In this document: positions 41,507 to 50,404 of the stretch, piece by piece
Layout: each line of letters begins with the position of its first letter
How positions within the stretch are numbered: the first letter of the stretch is position 1
Source: Streptomyces akebiae
GTDB taxonomy: Bacteria > Actinomycetota > Actinomycetes > Streptomycetales > Streptomycetaceae
Reading direction: 5' to 3'
Length of the DNA stretch: 64,000 bases
NCBI RefSeq assembly: GCF_019599145.1
Contig: NZ_CP080647.1
Location: 6,634,001-6,698,000, forward strand
Notes under the pieces: model-generated
Seen by the model: the letters and a program-made list of their open reading frames with translations, nothing else
Database searches by the model: none
Told to the model about the DNA's origin: nothing
Made by a program: the position numbers and the translations under genes

Positions 41507-43285
41507 TCAGCCCCGGCGGATCGTGATCGTCGTCCACGCGCCCACGTGGACCCGGTCCCCGTCCTGGAGGGGGATCGGGACGAAGGGCTGGATGGGGTCC
41601 TCGGAACCGTTGACCGTGGTGCCGTTCGTGGAGTTCTGGTCGACGACCGCCCAGCCGCCGTCGGGCTGCTGCACCAGTACCGCGTGCTGGTGGGAGACGC
41701 CCGGGTCCTCCGGCGGCACCGAGAGATCGATGTCGGGGGTGTCGCCGGTGGAGTGGCGGCGCCGTCCGATGGTGATCTGGTTGCCGGTGAGGGTGCGCCG
41801 CTGCTCCGGGGAGTACGCGGGCAGGTTCAGGCCCGCGGCCTCGGGGCCCGAGCGCTGCATCATCGCCATGAAGTAGTCACGATCAGGGCCGATGGTCGCG
41901 CTCCAGGTCGTCGGCGCCTGCTGGTACGCGGGGCCGGGCGGGGCCTGGGTCGCACCGGGCTGCGGGTAGCCGTAGCCGCCCGGACGGGCACCCGCGCCGC
42001 CGGGGCCGCCGGGGCCCGCAGGCCCACCGGGTCCACCGGGTCCACCGGGGCCGCCCGGGCCGGTCGACGGCGGGGAGATCACCCAGTCGTCGTCACCGCC
42101 GAACGAGGGGCCGCCACCGGAACCGGGGCCGCCGGGACCTCCGGGCTGGGGCCGCCGGGTCTCCTGCGGGAAAGCGGGCGGGGCGTGAGCCCCCGCCTGC
42201 TGGAACCCTTGCGGCGCCCCGCCGGGGCCCTGACCGCCACCGGGGCCCTGACCGCCGTGGCCGCCGGGCCCACCGGGGCCGGAGCCGCCGGGGAAACCGG
42301 ACCCGCCAGGTCCGCCAGGGCCGCCGGGCCCGCCCGGCGTAGGCCCGGGCGGGGGCGGAACCGGTCGTGAGGGGTCGCCGCCGAAGCCGGAGGGCCCGGG
42401 ACGTGAAGGATCGCCGCCGAAGCCCGAGGGGCCGGGACGCGAAGGGTCACCACCGAAGGCCGAGGGCCCAGGGCGCGACGGATCACCGCCGAACGCGGAC
42501 GGACCGGACTGGCCCGGTCCCGCCTGCCCCGGACCCGGCTGTCCCGAAGGACCGCCGCCGAAGCCGGAGGAACCCCCCGGCCCCGACGGGCCACCGGGAC
42601 CACCCGGACGTCCGGGTCCACCGGGACCCTGACCGCCATGGCCTCCGGGCCCTCCGGGCCCTCCGGGCCCGCCCGGACCCGACGGCTCGCCGCCGAAGGG
42701 CGGCCCCGGCGGAATCGGTTCGGCGGGACGGTTCACCTGCGAGGGGCGGGAGCTCTGGTAGTCGTACCCCTCACCGCCGCCGTAGGACGGCGGAGGCGGC
42801 TGCTGGAAGCGGAGCGCCGGATTCCCCCCGGCGCCGGGACCGCCCTGTCCGGGGCCTGGGCCTCCGGGGCCTGGACCGCCGGGACCGGGACCGGGGCCAC
42901 CCGGCCCCTGTCCGGGCGCCGGAGGCCGCGGCGCGGCCGGTGTGTACGTGGTCGCCGTGTTCGTCAGGAAGTTCCACCGGCACTCCTCGCAGAAGGGCGC
43001 GCCGCCCTCGCGGGGCGTGCGGCACTGCGGGCAGAGTTCCGGGTCGGCGGCGAGGCGCGGGCGTCCGCCGGGACCCCCGGGACCCCCAGGTCCCCCCGGG
43101 CCGCCGGGTCCCCCGGGACCGCCCGCGCCCGGAGGCGGGGGAGGGGAGCCGGGCGGCGGGTATCCGTAACCGGCGCCCGGGGGCGGCGGTGGTGGCGGCG
43201 GGGGTACGGCACCGGCCATACGGTGACCGCAGACCTCGCACCAGTCGTCGGAACCCGACTGGTGTCCGTTCGGGCAGGTCGGCAT
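41507..43285 (-). CDS. FHA-domain protein with zinc ribbon and collagen-like linker
   Basis: 592 residues. The N-terminus is a zinc ribbon (CPNGHQSGSDDWCEVCGH), a second cysteine group follows near residue 90-105 (CPQCRTPREGGAPFCEEC), and then about 350 residues of Gly-Pro-rich low-complexity sequence. This linker has runs of GGPGGP and four or more copies of FGGDPSRPGPS. The C-terminal 100 residues are an FHA domain (ITIGRRRHS, VSHQHAVLVQQPDGGW, DQNSTNGTTVNG) that binds phosphothreonine. In mycobacteria the PknG substrate GarA is an FHA protein, so this is the likely output of the kinase in this cluster. Last gene of the leftward group. Confidence 0.85.
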   Translation of the reverse strand: MPTCPNGHQSGSDDWCEVCGHRMAGAVPPPPPPPPPGAGYGYPPPGSPPPPPGAGGPGGPGGPGGPGGPGGPGGRPRLAADPELCPQCRTPREGGAPFCEECRWNFLTNTATTYTPAAPRPPAPGQGPGGPGPGPGGPGPGGPGPGQGGPGAGGNPALRFQQPPPPSYGGGEGYDYQSSRPSQVNRPAEPIPPGPPFGGEPSGPGGPGGPGGPGGHGGQGPGGPGRPGGPGGPSGPGGSSGFGGGPSGQPGPGQAGPGQSGPSAFGGDPSRPGPSAFGGDPSRPGPSGFGGDPSRPGPSGFGGDPSRPVPPPPGPTPGGPGGPGGPGGSGFPGGSGPGGPGGHGGQGPGGGQGPGGAPQGFQQAGAHAPPAFPQETRRPQPGGPGGPGSGGGPSFGGDDDWVISPPSTGPGGPGGPGGPGGPAGPGGPGGAGARPGGYGYPQPGATQAPPGPAYQQAPTTWSATIGPDRDYFMAMMQRSGPEAAGLNLPAYSPEQRRTLTGNQITIGRRRHSTGDTPDIDLSVPPEDPGVSHQHAVLVQQPDGGWAVVDQNSTNGTTVNGSEDPIQPFVPIPLQDGDRVHVGAWTTITIRRG

Positions 43286-43431
43286 GTCGGCGCTTCCCCC
43301 TCTCCTTTCCGGCCTCGCGGCCGGTTCCTGTGGCCGCGACGGGCCGGTGTGGCCGGTTCAGCCCGGATCCCCGGTGGGGGAGCCAGGCTCATGTGCAGCG
43401 GTGTTTCCGGGTTTTGCTTGTTTGCTTCCAG

Positions 43432-44778
43432 CTACTTCTTTACACGAACAGTCTTTGTCGACCGTGTCTCGAGAGTCATCTCGTCGGCCTCCGTGACCTT
43501 CGCCTTCAGTCGCACAGTACCTGTCGCCGCGTCGACCACGTCCACCACCTTCGCAAGCAGTTTCGCAGTATCCGCGTTCCCCGAGGCGCTGGCGAGCTGA
43601 ACGGCCCGCCCCAGCTTTGCCGTTGCTCCGTCGAAATCGCCGGATTTACGGGCATCCAAACCTTGTTGGATGACTTGTGCCAGTTCGGCCTGACCCGTGT
43701 AGTGCGCGACCTGGGGATTGATCGACGTGGACGCGACCATGTCGTCGGTCCACACGGCCTTCACCAGGCCTTGGGCGCCGAGGTTCTGCGCGGTGCCGTC
43801 CGACTGCGGGATGACGAGCGAGACACGGGCGGCCAACATCTCCTGGCCGACGTTGGCGGCCGGGACCTCGACGCACACGTGGTAGTCGCGGGACTCGTCC
43901 CCCCACGAACCGGTCGGGTAGTCCCCGGCGCGCGGTCCGGCGTCGGTGCGACGGTCGGTCAACTCCTCGACGGTGGGCGCCACTTGCTTCACGAACTTGA
44001 TCTGCGTGCCGACCGGGGTCCACAGCCGGAGCGCGACGTCCGCGACCTCCTTGCCCATGGCCGCCTCCATCATCTGTGTGAAGTCCGCGGACAGGGCGGC
44101 CGGGTCGGCGACGATGTCGGCGGTGCCGAGCAGCGCGGAGGCGATGGTCGTGACCTCTTTCACTTCCCAGTCGGTGCCCACTCCACGCGCGTCACAGGTG
44201 AACCGTCCGGCACAGGCGTCCAGCGCGGCCTTCAGATCCTCCGGCGACTCGTGCTCGTTGCGGCCGTCGGTGAGCAGGATGCCGTGGCGGATGGCGACGT
44301 CCGCCGAGGCGAGCAGTCGGTCGGCGAGCTTCAGCCAGGTGCCGATGGCGGTACCGCCGCCCGCGCTGAGCCGGCGCAGGGCCTGCTTGGCCTGGTCCCG
44401 GGTGGCGGAGTCGGCGACCGCGAGCCGGCCGCCGCCGGGGTAGACCTCCCGGGCCACATGGGTGCCGTCGATCACGGCGAAGTGGACGCCGTCGCGCAGG
44501 GTGTCGATCGCGGCGGCCGTGGCGTCCCGGGCGTTGCGCATCTTGGTCGGCGGGTAGTCCATCGACCCCGAGCAGTCGACCATGAGCGCCACGGCGGCGG
44601 ACGGGCCCTGGCCGGGCGAGTACAGGTGCGGCGCGGCGACCGCGCTGCCGATGGTGCCACCGCCGGTGGCGCTGACCGTGACGATGGCGTTCACCTCACG
44701 GCCGCCCTCGGGCAGGTACTCGTTCTGGTACACCTCGACCGAGAACTGCGGCACGTTCGACTTCGAGAAATTGGCCAT
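43432..44778 (-). CDS. VWA-domain protein
   Basis: 448 residues. The von Willebrand A domain runs from about 60 to 250 with the MIDAS motif DCSGSMDY (DxSxS), the second-loop threonine in SAGGGTAIGTWL and LLTDGRNEHESPEDL. A beta-rich region follows (VADVALRLWTPVGTQIKFVK), and a helical TPR-like tail (LDARKSGDFDGATAKLGRAV). There is no signal peptide, so it acts in the cytoplasm. It lies between the PP2C and FHA genes, suggesting a scaffold in phospho-signalling; that role is inferred. Confidence 0.82.
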   Translation of the reverse strand: MANFSKSNVPQFSVEVYQNEYLPEGGREVNAIVTVSATGGGTIGSAVAAPHLYSPGQGPSAAVALMVDCSGSMDYPPTKMRNARDATAAAIDTLRDGVHFAVIDGTHVAREVYPGGGRLAVADSATRDQAKQALRRLSAGGGTAIGTWLKLADRLLASADVAIRHGILLTDGRNEHESPEDLKAALDACAGRFTCDARGVGTDWEVKEVTTIASALLGTADIVADPAALSADFTQMMEAAMGKEVADVALRLWTPVGTQIKFVKQVAPTVEELTDRRTDAGPRAGDYPTGSWGDESRDYHVCVEVPAANVGQEMLAARVSLVIPQSDGTAQNLGAQGLVKAVWTDDMVASTSINPQVAHYTGQAELAQVIQQGLDARKSGDFDGATAKLGRAVQLASASGNADTAKLLAKVVDVVDAATGTVRLKAKVTEADEMTLETRSTKTVRVKK

Positions 44779-44920
44779 GCCTACTCAGATCCCCCTAGCG
44801 GCCCCACAGCACGTGGGGTGATGACTGTGCGTGCCCGTACCCGGACCGGTCCCCTCCGGTCCGTCGGCCCTTCCCGTCCGGCCGCCGGGGTGCCCGCGAA
44901 CATCCCGCCCGCGCGCACCC

Positions 44921-46237
44921 TCAGGCCGATCCTGCCCCCTGAGGCGGCGCCGGGAACGGCAGGATCGCCACTGTTACGTTGTCGTGGCCACCTCCGTCGA
45001 GAGCGCGGCCCACGAGGACCTGCGCGCAGTGCAACGGCCGCTCGGCCGCGTCCAGGGGCACGGCCTCGGCCATCTCCTCCGCGGCTTCCGCGTAGTTCCA
45101 CAGCCCGTCGGTGCACACCACCACTACACCTGGCCGGTCCGGCTTGAAGGAAGCGGTGTGCGGCTCCAGTTCGTACGCGTCCGCGCCGAGCCAGCCGGTG
45201 ATCGCGTGGGCGCGCTCGTCGGCGTACGCCTCGGCTTCGTTCATCAGTCCCGCGGACACCATCTGCGCCGCCCACGAGTCGTCCTCGGTGAGCCGGGCCG
45301 GGGGCGCGCTGCGGTCCACCGGCACCCAGTAGGCGCGGCTGTCGCCGACCCAGCCGACGACGAGCAGGCTCGGGGTGACGACGGAGCCGACGATGGTGCA
45401 GGCCGGCGCGTTCTGGTGCGGGGCGTGCTCCTGGGCCGTCTCCGGCTCCTCCGCCAGGGCGTTGACCGCGCTCGCGGCGGCGACGATCGCGTCGTGCATC
45501 GCCTGCTGCGGGTGGGTGCCGCGCGGCAGCGACTCCAGCACCGTCTCGTTGGCGGCGCGGGCCGCGGCGAACGAGGCGTCGTCGGGGCGGGTCGCGGACG
45601 ACACGCCGTCGCAGACGATCGCGACGACCGCAGGGGAGCCGTCCGGCAGCGCGGTCGAGGAGATCGCGAACGAGTCCTCGTTGCGGTGGTGGCGCAGGCC
45701 CCGGTCGCTGACCGCGGCGACCGCGCCCAACTCCAGTTCCATGTGGTCGCGCTCGCGGGGTTGGGCGTGTCCGCAGTTCTCGCAGTAGCCGTCCCGGTCG
45801 ACGTGGCCAGCGCGGCAGGCCACGCACACCTTCGTACCGGCCGGCGGGGTGGCGAGGTCGGTGGTGCGCGGGTCCGGCGGCTGGGGCGCGGCCAGCGGGT
45901 ACTCGTCGGGCTCGTGGTGCCGGTCGAACCGTACCCCCCGCCCGGGTCCGGGCAGTTCGCCGCCGCCGGAGTCGGTGCCCTGTATGTCGGTGGGTCGGAC
46001 CACCGGCGGGGGCGTGTCGGTGCTGGGTTCGGAGGCGACGGGCCAGTCCACGGGGGCGGCCTCGTCGGGCGCGGTGCCCGCCGTCCCGTTCATGGTGATG
46101 GTCGGCTGGTCCTCCGGCGGTGCGGGGACCGTCGAGAGGTCATGGCCGCACGCACCGCAGAAGCGGTCGTCCGAGGCGAGGGGCCACTCGCAGATCGGGC
46201 ACTTCGTCAGCGCGGTCGGCTGGGGCATCTGCGACAT
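44921..46237 (-). CDS. PP2C-family Ser/Thr phosphatase with zinc ribbons
   Basis: 438 residues from the ATG at 46237, only 3 bp after the kinase stop. An N-terminal zinc ribbon (CPICEWPLASDDRFCGACG) and a second one near 130-155 (VCVACRAGHVDRDGYCENCG) precede the PP2C domain. Metal-binding motifs: DRGLRHHRNEDSFAI, IVCDGVSSA, VGWVGDSRAYW, VVVCTDGLWNY and GGHDNVTVAIL. It should remove phosphates placed by the adjacent PknG-like kinase. Zinc ribbons shared with the FHA protein and the kinase suggest a common docking or redox-sensing theme. Confidence 0.9.
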   Translation of the reverse strand: MSQMPQPTALTKCPICEWPLASDDRFCGACGHDLSTVPAPPEDQPTITMNGTAGTAPDEAAPVDWPVASEPSTDTPPPVVRPTDIQGTDSGGGELPGPGRGVRFDRHHEPDEYPLAAPQPPDPRTTDLATPPAGTKVCVACRAGHVDRDGYCENCGHAQPRERDHMELELGAVAAVSDRGLRHHRNEDSFAISSTALPDGSPAVVAIVCDGVSSATRPDDASFAAARAANETVLESLPRGTHPQQAMHDAIVAAASAVNALAEEPETAQEHAPHQNAPACTIVGSVVTPSLLVVGWVGDSRAYWVPVDRSAPPARLTEDDSWAAQMVSAGLMNEAEAYADERAHAITGWLGADAYELEPHTASFKPDRPGVVVVCTDGLWNYAEAAEEMAEAVPLDAAERPLHCAQVLVGRALDGGGHDNVTVAILPFPAPPQGAGSA

Positions 46238-46240
46238 CAA

Positions 46241-49015
46241 CTACACCCACGTCCGGGGGCGGTAACGGTTGGCACGTTCCACCAGGTCGATCCTCTCCTC
46301 GCCGCCTTGGGCGAGCCGGGCCAAAGTGCGGTACGACCGCTCCAGTCCGAAGCGGAGTCCGCGCTCGTCCAGCGTGCTGCCGAGCAGCACCCGCTCGCCG
46401 GCCGGGGGCGCGGCACCCTGGCTCCCGGAGAGTACCCAGTCCAGGGCGCAGCCGAGGACCTCTGTGGACAACTGCTCGCGACGCACCGCGTCCAGACCGT
46501 ACCCGCCGAGCGCCTCGACCTGCCCGGCGGCCGCGGTCAGATCGTCCAGGAAGGGGGCCTCCGACGCGGCTCCGCCCGCCGTGGCTCCCGCTCCGAGCGT
46601 CGCCTCCGTACGGTGTCTGAGCCGCGCCCGCACGGCGGCGACCCGGGCGGCGGTGTAGTGGATCGACGCCTCCGGTACGGACTCCAGGGTCCGGACGGCG
46701 TTCTCCCGGTCCCCGGCGGTCAGCCGCACCCGGGCGAGCCCGAACGCGGCGCTGACGAAGCTGGGGTCGGTCGTCCACACCAGGCGGTAGTACTCGGCGG
46801 CGTTGTCCAGCTGCCCCAGCACCTCGGCGCACAGGCCGAGGGCCAGCTTGGGGGCCGGCTCGCCCGGGAAGGCGTCGTAGATCGCGTCGAAGGAGAGCGC
46901 GGCGTTCTCGTGGTCGCCGGTGGCGAGCGCGGCCACGCCCCGGTACCAGACCACCCGCCAGTCGTCGGGGTGGTCCCGCTCCAGGGCGTCCAGGGTGGCC
47001 AGGGCGATGGTGAACTCGGCCATCTCCAGCCGGGCCCGCAGCTCGCGCAGCCGCAGCTCCAGCGAGCCGCTGGGGGCGGCGTGCAGCGCCGTGATCAGCT
47101 CGGTCGGCGCGGAGGTCATCAGCCCCGCCAGGAACCCGGCGTTCGGGTCCCCCGGGTCCACGCGCGGGACGGGCAGCGCGAGGGCCGCGGCGGCGGTGTC
47201 GAGCTGTCGGGTGAGCCGGGTGGGGACGGCCGCGCCGGCGGTCAGCAGGGCGGGCGTACCGGAAGGCGAACCGCCGTTCCCGGCGAGGGAGGCGGAAGGC
47301 GAACCGCCGTTCCCCGTGAGCGAAGCGGAAGGCGAACTCCCGTTCCCGGCGAGGGAAGCGGCAGGCGAACCACCCTTCCCCTCAAGGGAGCCGAAAAGCG
47401 AACCACCTTTCCCCGGCAGCGATCCGGAAGCCGAACCCCCGTTCCGCGCGGCAGCCGCCCTGCCTCGCCACAGCCCCCTCCCCACCGGAACCACCCGCGT
47501 CCCCAGCCGGGACACATCCCCGTCCAGCTTCGCGAACAGCTCCGTGTCCGTGACCTTCACCTCGGGCCCGAAGATCGTCGACAGGGCGGGACGGGCCCGT
47601 CCCGTCTGGAGGGAGACGACCTCCCGCAGCACACCCGTCAACTGCTCCGACATCTCCTGCGCGGAGGCGAACCGACGGGCCGGGTCGGGGTCGGTGGCAC
47701 GTACGAGCAGCCGGTAGAAGGACTCGTACTGGCGGAAGACCTCGATGTTGTCGGGATCGGGCAGGGAGTCCACGAACACGTTCGTGTAGCCCTGGAAGTC
47801 GAAGGTGAGGACCGCGAGCGTCCGGGCGACCGTGTACAGGTCGGAGGCGACGGACGGGCCCACGTCGGCGACTTCGGGCGCCTGGTAGCCGACGGTGCCG
47901 TAGATGGCCGACTCGTCGTCGTCCATCCTGCGCACCGCGCCCATGTCGATCAGCTTGAGCTGGTCCTCGGTCTGGATCGCGTTGTCGACCTTGAAGTCGC
48001 AGTACAGCAGGTTGCGGCTGTGGAGGTGACCGAGCGCCTCCAGGGCCTCGATGCCGTACGCGCACGCCTGCTCGACCGGCAGCGGGTCGCGGCGGCCGTC
48101 CGTCGTGCGGCGGCCGTTGGCGATCTCCTTCAGCGACTTGCCGCCGACGTACTCCATGACGATGTACCCGTCCAGCGAGCCGGTGCGCTGGTCGAGGTGC
48201 TCGACGAAGTTGTAGATGCGGACGATGTTGGAGTGCTCGATCTCGGCGAGGAAGCGGCGCTCGGAGATCGCGGCGGCCATCGCGTCCTGGTCGCCGGTGT
48301 CCAGCAGGCCCTTCAGCACCACCCAGCGGTCCGACACCGCCCGGTCTATGGCCAGATAGATCCAGCCCAGACCGCCGTGTGCCAGACAGCCCACGACCTC
48401 GTACTGGCCGCGCACGATGTCGCCCGCGTGCAGTTTCGGCACGAAGGAGTACGGGTGGCCGCACTTGGTGCAGAAACCCTCCGTGCGCCCGGGCCGCTCA
48501 CCGCGTGCCCGGCCGACCGGTGCCCCGCAGTCGGAGCGCGAGCAGAACCGCTTCCGCTCGGGCACCTCGGCGGTCTCCAGCACCATCGAGCGCGGGTCGG
48601 GACGTGGTACGTCGGGGACCTGGACCAGACCCACGCCGAGCCGCGCCCGCCCCGAGGTGCCGGAGGTCTTGCCGGAGCTGCGCACCGACACCGAGCGGCC
48701 CGTCGACCGGCCCGACAGGGCACGGGAGAGCCGGCCGGAGACCGAGCGCCGGGACTGCGAGGAGCGCGCGGACGAACGCGAGGAGCGCGTGCTGCTGGAA
48801 CCGGAGCCGTGCGAGCCGCGCCCGCCCCCGGTGATGCCGGTGGGCGGGGAGTTGACCATGCCGCTCGTCGAGACGACCGGCGCCAGACCGCACTCGTCGC
48901 AGTACAGCTCGCCGCCGCCCACGTCCTCGTACGAACCCGAGCAACCGGGCCGCTGGCACGACTGCCGCGACGCCTCTTCGCCCGCCGGGCTCGCGCTCTC
49001 CTCTGTCCCACTCAC
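46241..49015 (-). CDS. pknG: PknG-family serine/threonine kinase
   Basis: 924 residues from a GTG at 49015 that overlaps the upstream stop. Order of parts: a cysteine motif near 16-45, a Ser/Arg-rich disordered region, a rubredoxin-like pair of knuckles (RFCSRSDCGAPVG and GFCTKCGHPYSFVPKL), a kinase domain from about 215 (GCLAHGGLGWIYLAID, VVLKGLL, catalytic LLYCDFKVDNAIQ, LIDMGAVRRM, GTVGYQAPEV), a linker with repeated SPSASLAGNGG-type units, and a TPR domain with WYRGVAALATGDHENAALSF. The rubredoxin-kinase-TPR order and the missing HRD Arg are hallmarks of mycobacterial PknG, which controls glutamate metabolism through the FHA protein GarA. Expressed with PP2C, VWA and FHA genes. Confidence 0.88.
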   Translation of the reverse strand: MSGTEESASPAGEEASRQSCQRPGCSGSYEDVGGGELYCDECGLAPVVSTSGMVNSPPTGITGGGRGSHGSGSSSTRSSRSSARSSQSRRSVSGRLSRALSGRSTGRSVSVRSSGKTSGTSGRARLGVGLVQVPDVPRPDPRSMVLETAEVPERKRFCSRSDCGAPVGRARGERPGRTEGFCTKCGHPYSFVPKLHAGDIVRGQYEVVGCLAHGGLGWIYLAIDRAVSDRWVVLKGLLDTGDQDAMAAAISERRFLAEIEHSNIVRIYNFVEHLDQRTGSLDGYIVMEYVGGKSLKEIANGRRTTDGRRDPLPVEQACAYGIEALEALGHLHSRNLLYCDFKVDNAIQTEDQLKLIDMGAVRRMDDDESAIYGTVGYQAPEVADVGPSVASDLYTVARTLAVLTFDFQGYTNVFVDSLPDPDNIEVFRQYESFYRLLVRATDPDPARRFASAQEMSEQLTGVLREVVSLQTGRARPALSTIFGPEVKVTDTELFAKLDGDVSRLGTRVVPVGRGLWRGRAAAARNGGSASGSLPGKGGSLFGSLEGKGGSPAASLAGNGSSPSASLTGNGGSPSASLAGNGGSPSGTPALLTAGAAVPTRLTRQLDTAAAALALPVPRVDPGDPNAGFLAGLMTSAPTELITALHAAPSGSLELRLRELRARLEMAEFTIALATLDALERDHPDDWRVVWYRGVAALATGDHENAALSFDAIYDAFPGEPAPKLALGLCAEVLGQLDNAAEYYRLVWTTDPSFVSAAFGLARVRLTAGDRENAVRTLESVPEASIHYTAARVAAVRARLRHRTEATLGAGATAGGAASEAPFLDDLTAAAGQVEALGGYGLDAVRREQLSTEVLGCALDWVLSGSQGAAPPAGERVLLGSTLDERGLRFGLERSYRTLARLAQGGEERIDLVERANRYRPRTWV

Positions 49016-50337
49016 GGCTGTTCCTCCCTTCGGTCCTGGGGCGCACGCTGGGGCGGCACCGACTGGCCCAGCAGTTCGGCGGCCGCATGCTGGTAGCGCA
49101 GCACCGCCATCTCGGCGACACGCAGATCGCAGGGGGCGCTCCACAGCATGCGCCGCGCCGCGTCGTACCGCTCGACCAGCAGCGAGTCCTCCGCGAACCC
49201 GTGCCGGGCGACCTTCGCCTTGTACGCGTCGAGTCGGCCGCGCAGCTCCGCGCGGACCGCCAGTGGCGCGGTGACCGCCGTCAACGACTCGCGGGCCCGC
49301 AGCAGTTCGTCGTCCGCCTTCTGCTCCAGGGACTCCAGGAGCGGGGAGAGCCGGTGCCACTGCGCGTGTCTGCGGTACTCCGCCGCCATCGCCAGCTGCT
49401 CCTGCAGCACCGTCGGCGGGCCGCTCACCACGGGCACCTCCGTCGCGGCGATCTTCGCCAGCACCTCACCGCGCGCGCTGCGCGCCTCGGCGAGCGTGCG
49501 GTCCGCACGGCTGAGGACGTCCCGCAGCTTCACCAGCCGGGCCTCCGCGTCCTGCCGGACCGTCAGCACGGCGTCGATCTCCCGCCGCACGTCCTCCAGG
49601 GCCCGTGCCTCGCGGTCGTACGTGGAGGTGTCCGGGCGGCCGCCACCGGGAGCCGAACTGCCCGGCGCGGGCACCCAGAAGGCCAGCGGGTCCGAGATGA
49701 CCTGCTCACGGAGCCGGGTCAGGGTGCGGGTGATCCGCTCCAGGTCGTCGCCGGCCGGATGTTCGCCGGGGCGGACGCCCACGGAGTGCGCGAGGTGACG
49801 GGTGCGCTGGAGCTCGGCGGCCAGTAAATCGATTCTGGCGGGCAGCGCGGACCACACCGCGTCGGCGGCCACGACCATGTCCAGCGAGGACGCGTACAGG
49901 TCGTTCATCCGGTCCACCAGCGTGACCAGCGAGAACTGTTCGCTGAGCCGGGTCGTGCCCTGCAGCGTCGGCGCGTTCGCCATCGCCGTCGCGGAGCCGG
50001 CGACCGTGACCGCCTCGCCGCGCAGCAGTTCGGTCAGCTCCACCAGGTCCTCACGGCTGGACCAGCGGCGCCGCGAACGGATCTCCCGGGCGCTGCGCAA
50101 CGCGTCCGAGTACGCGTCGAAGTACGCCCACAGCAGCGTGATCGACGCCTCCGCGGCGCTCCAGCGCTCCTTGGTGACGCCGGTCAGCTCGGCGCCTTCG
50201 AGCAGCCTGCGGCCCGCGTGGTCCTGAAGGGCGAGCAGCGAGGTCTCGATGGCCTCGTGCTCCGCGCCGAGCCGCGCGAGCGCACGGTCCACCTCGTCCC
50301 GGTCCATCACCGGCCCGGTGGATCCCGCGACGCCCAT
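49012..50337 (-). CDS. Coiled-coil protein of the PknG cluster, unknown function
   Basis: 441 residues, almost all helical: EHEAIETSLLALQDHAGRRL, LLAAELQRTRHLAHSV, REARALEDVRREIDAVLTVR and EQLAMAAEYRRHAQWHRLSP. No signal peptide, transmembrane helix or catalytic motif. Its stop overlaps the kinase start (GTGA), so the two are made together, and it lies between the binding protein and the kinase. It could be the adaptor that links the membrane sensor to the kinase; that is a guess from position. Confidence 0.75.
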   Translation of the reverse strand: MGVAGSTGPVMDRDEVDRALARLGAEHEAIETSLLALQDHAGRRLLEGAELTGVTKERWSAAEASITLLWAYFDAYSDALRSAREIRSRRRWSSREDLVELTELLRGEAVTVAGSATAMANAPTLQGTTRLSEQFSLVTLVDRMNDLYASSLDMVVAADAVWSALPARIDLLAAELQRTRHLAHSVGVRPGEHPAGDDLERITRTLTRLREQVISDPLAFWVPAPGSSAPGGGRPDTSTYDREARALEDVRREIDAVLTVRQDAEARLVKLRDVLSRADRTLAEARSARGEVLAKIAATEVPVVSGPPTVLQEQLAMAAEYRRHAQWHRLSPLLESLEQKADDELLRARESLTAVTAPLAVRAELRGRLDAYKAKVARHGFAEDSLLVERYDAARRMLWSAPCDLRVAEMAVLRYQHAAAELLGQSVPPQRAPQDRREEQP

Positions 50338-50404
50338 CGATCACCTCTCGCTGCTGTCGGTGTCCGTCAGTTGAATGCGGCCCTCGTACGTCGGTCCCGG
50401 TCGG

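Noticed and set aside
42367..45147. Open frame of 926 codons on the plus strand
   Set aside because: Antisense to the FHA and VWA genes; low-complexity Arg/Pro composition and no motif.
44831..49096. Open frame of 1421 codons on the plus strand
   Set aside because: It runs antisense across the PP2C and PknG-like genes, is rich in Arg, Gly and Val without domains, and reflects the high GC content of the real genes on the other strand.
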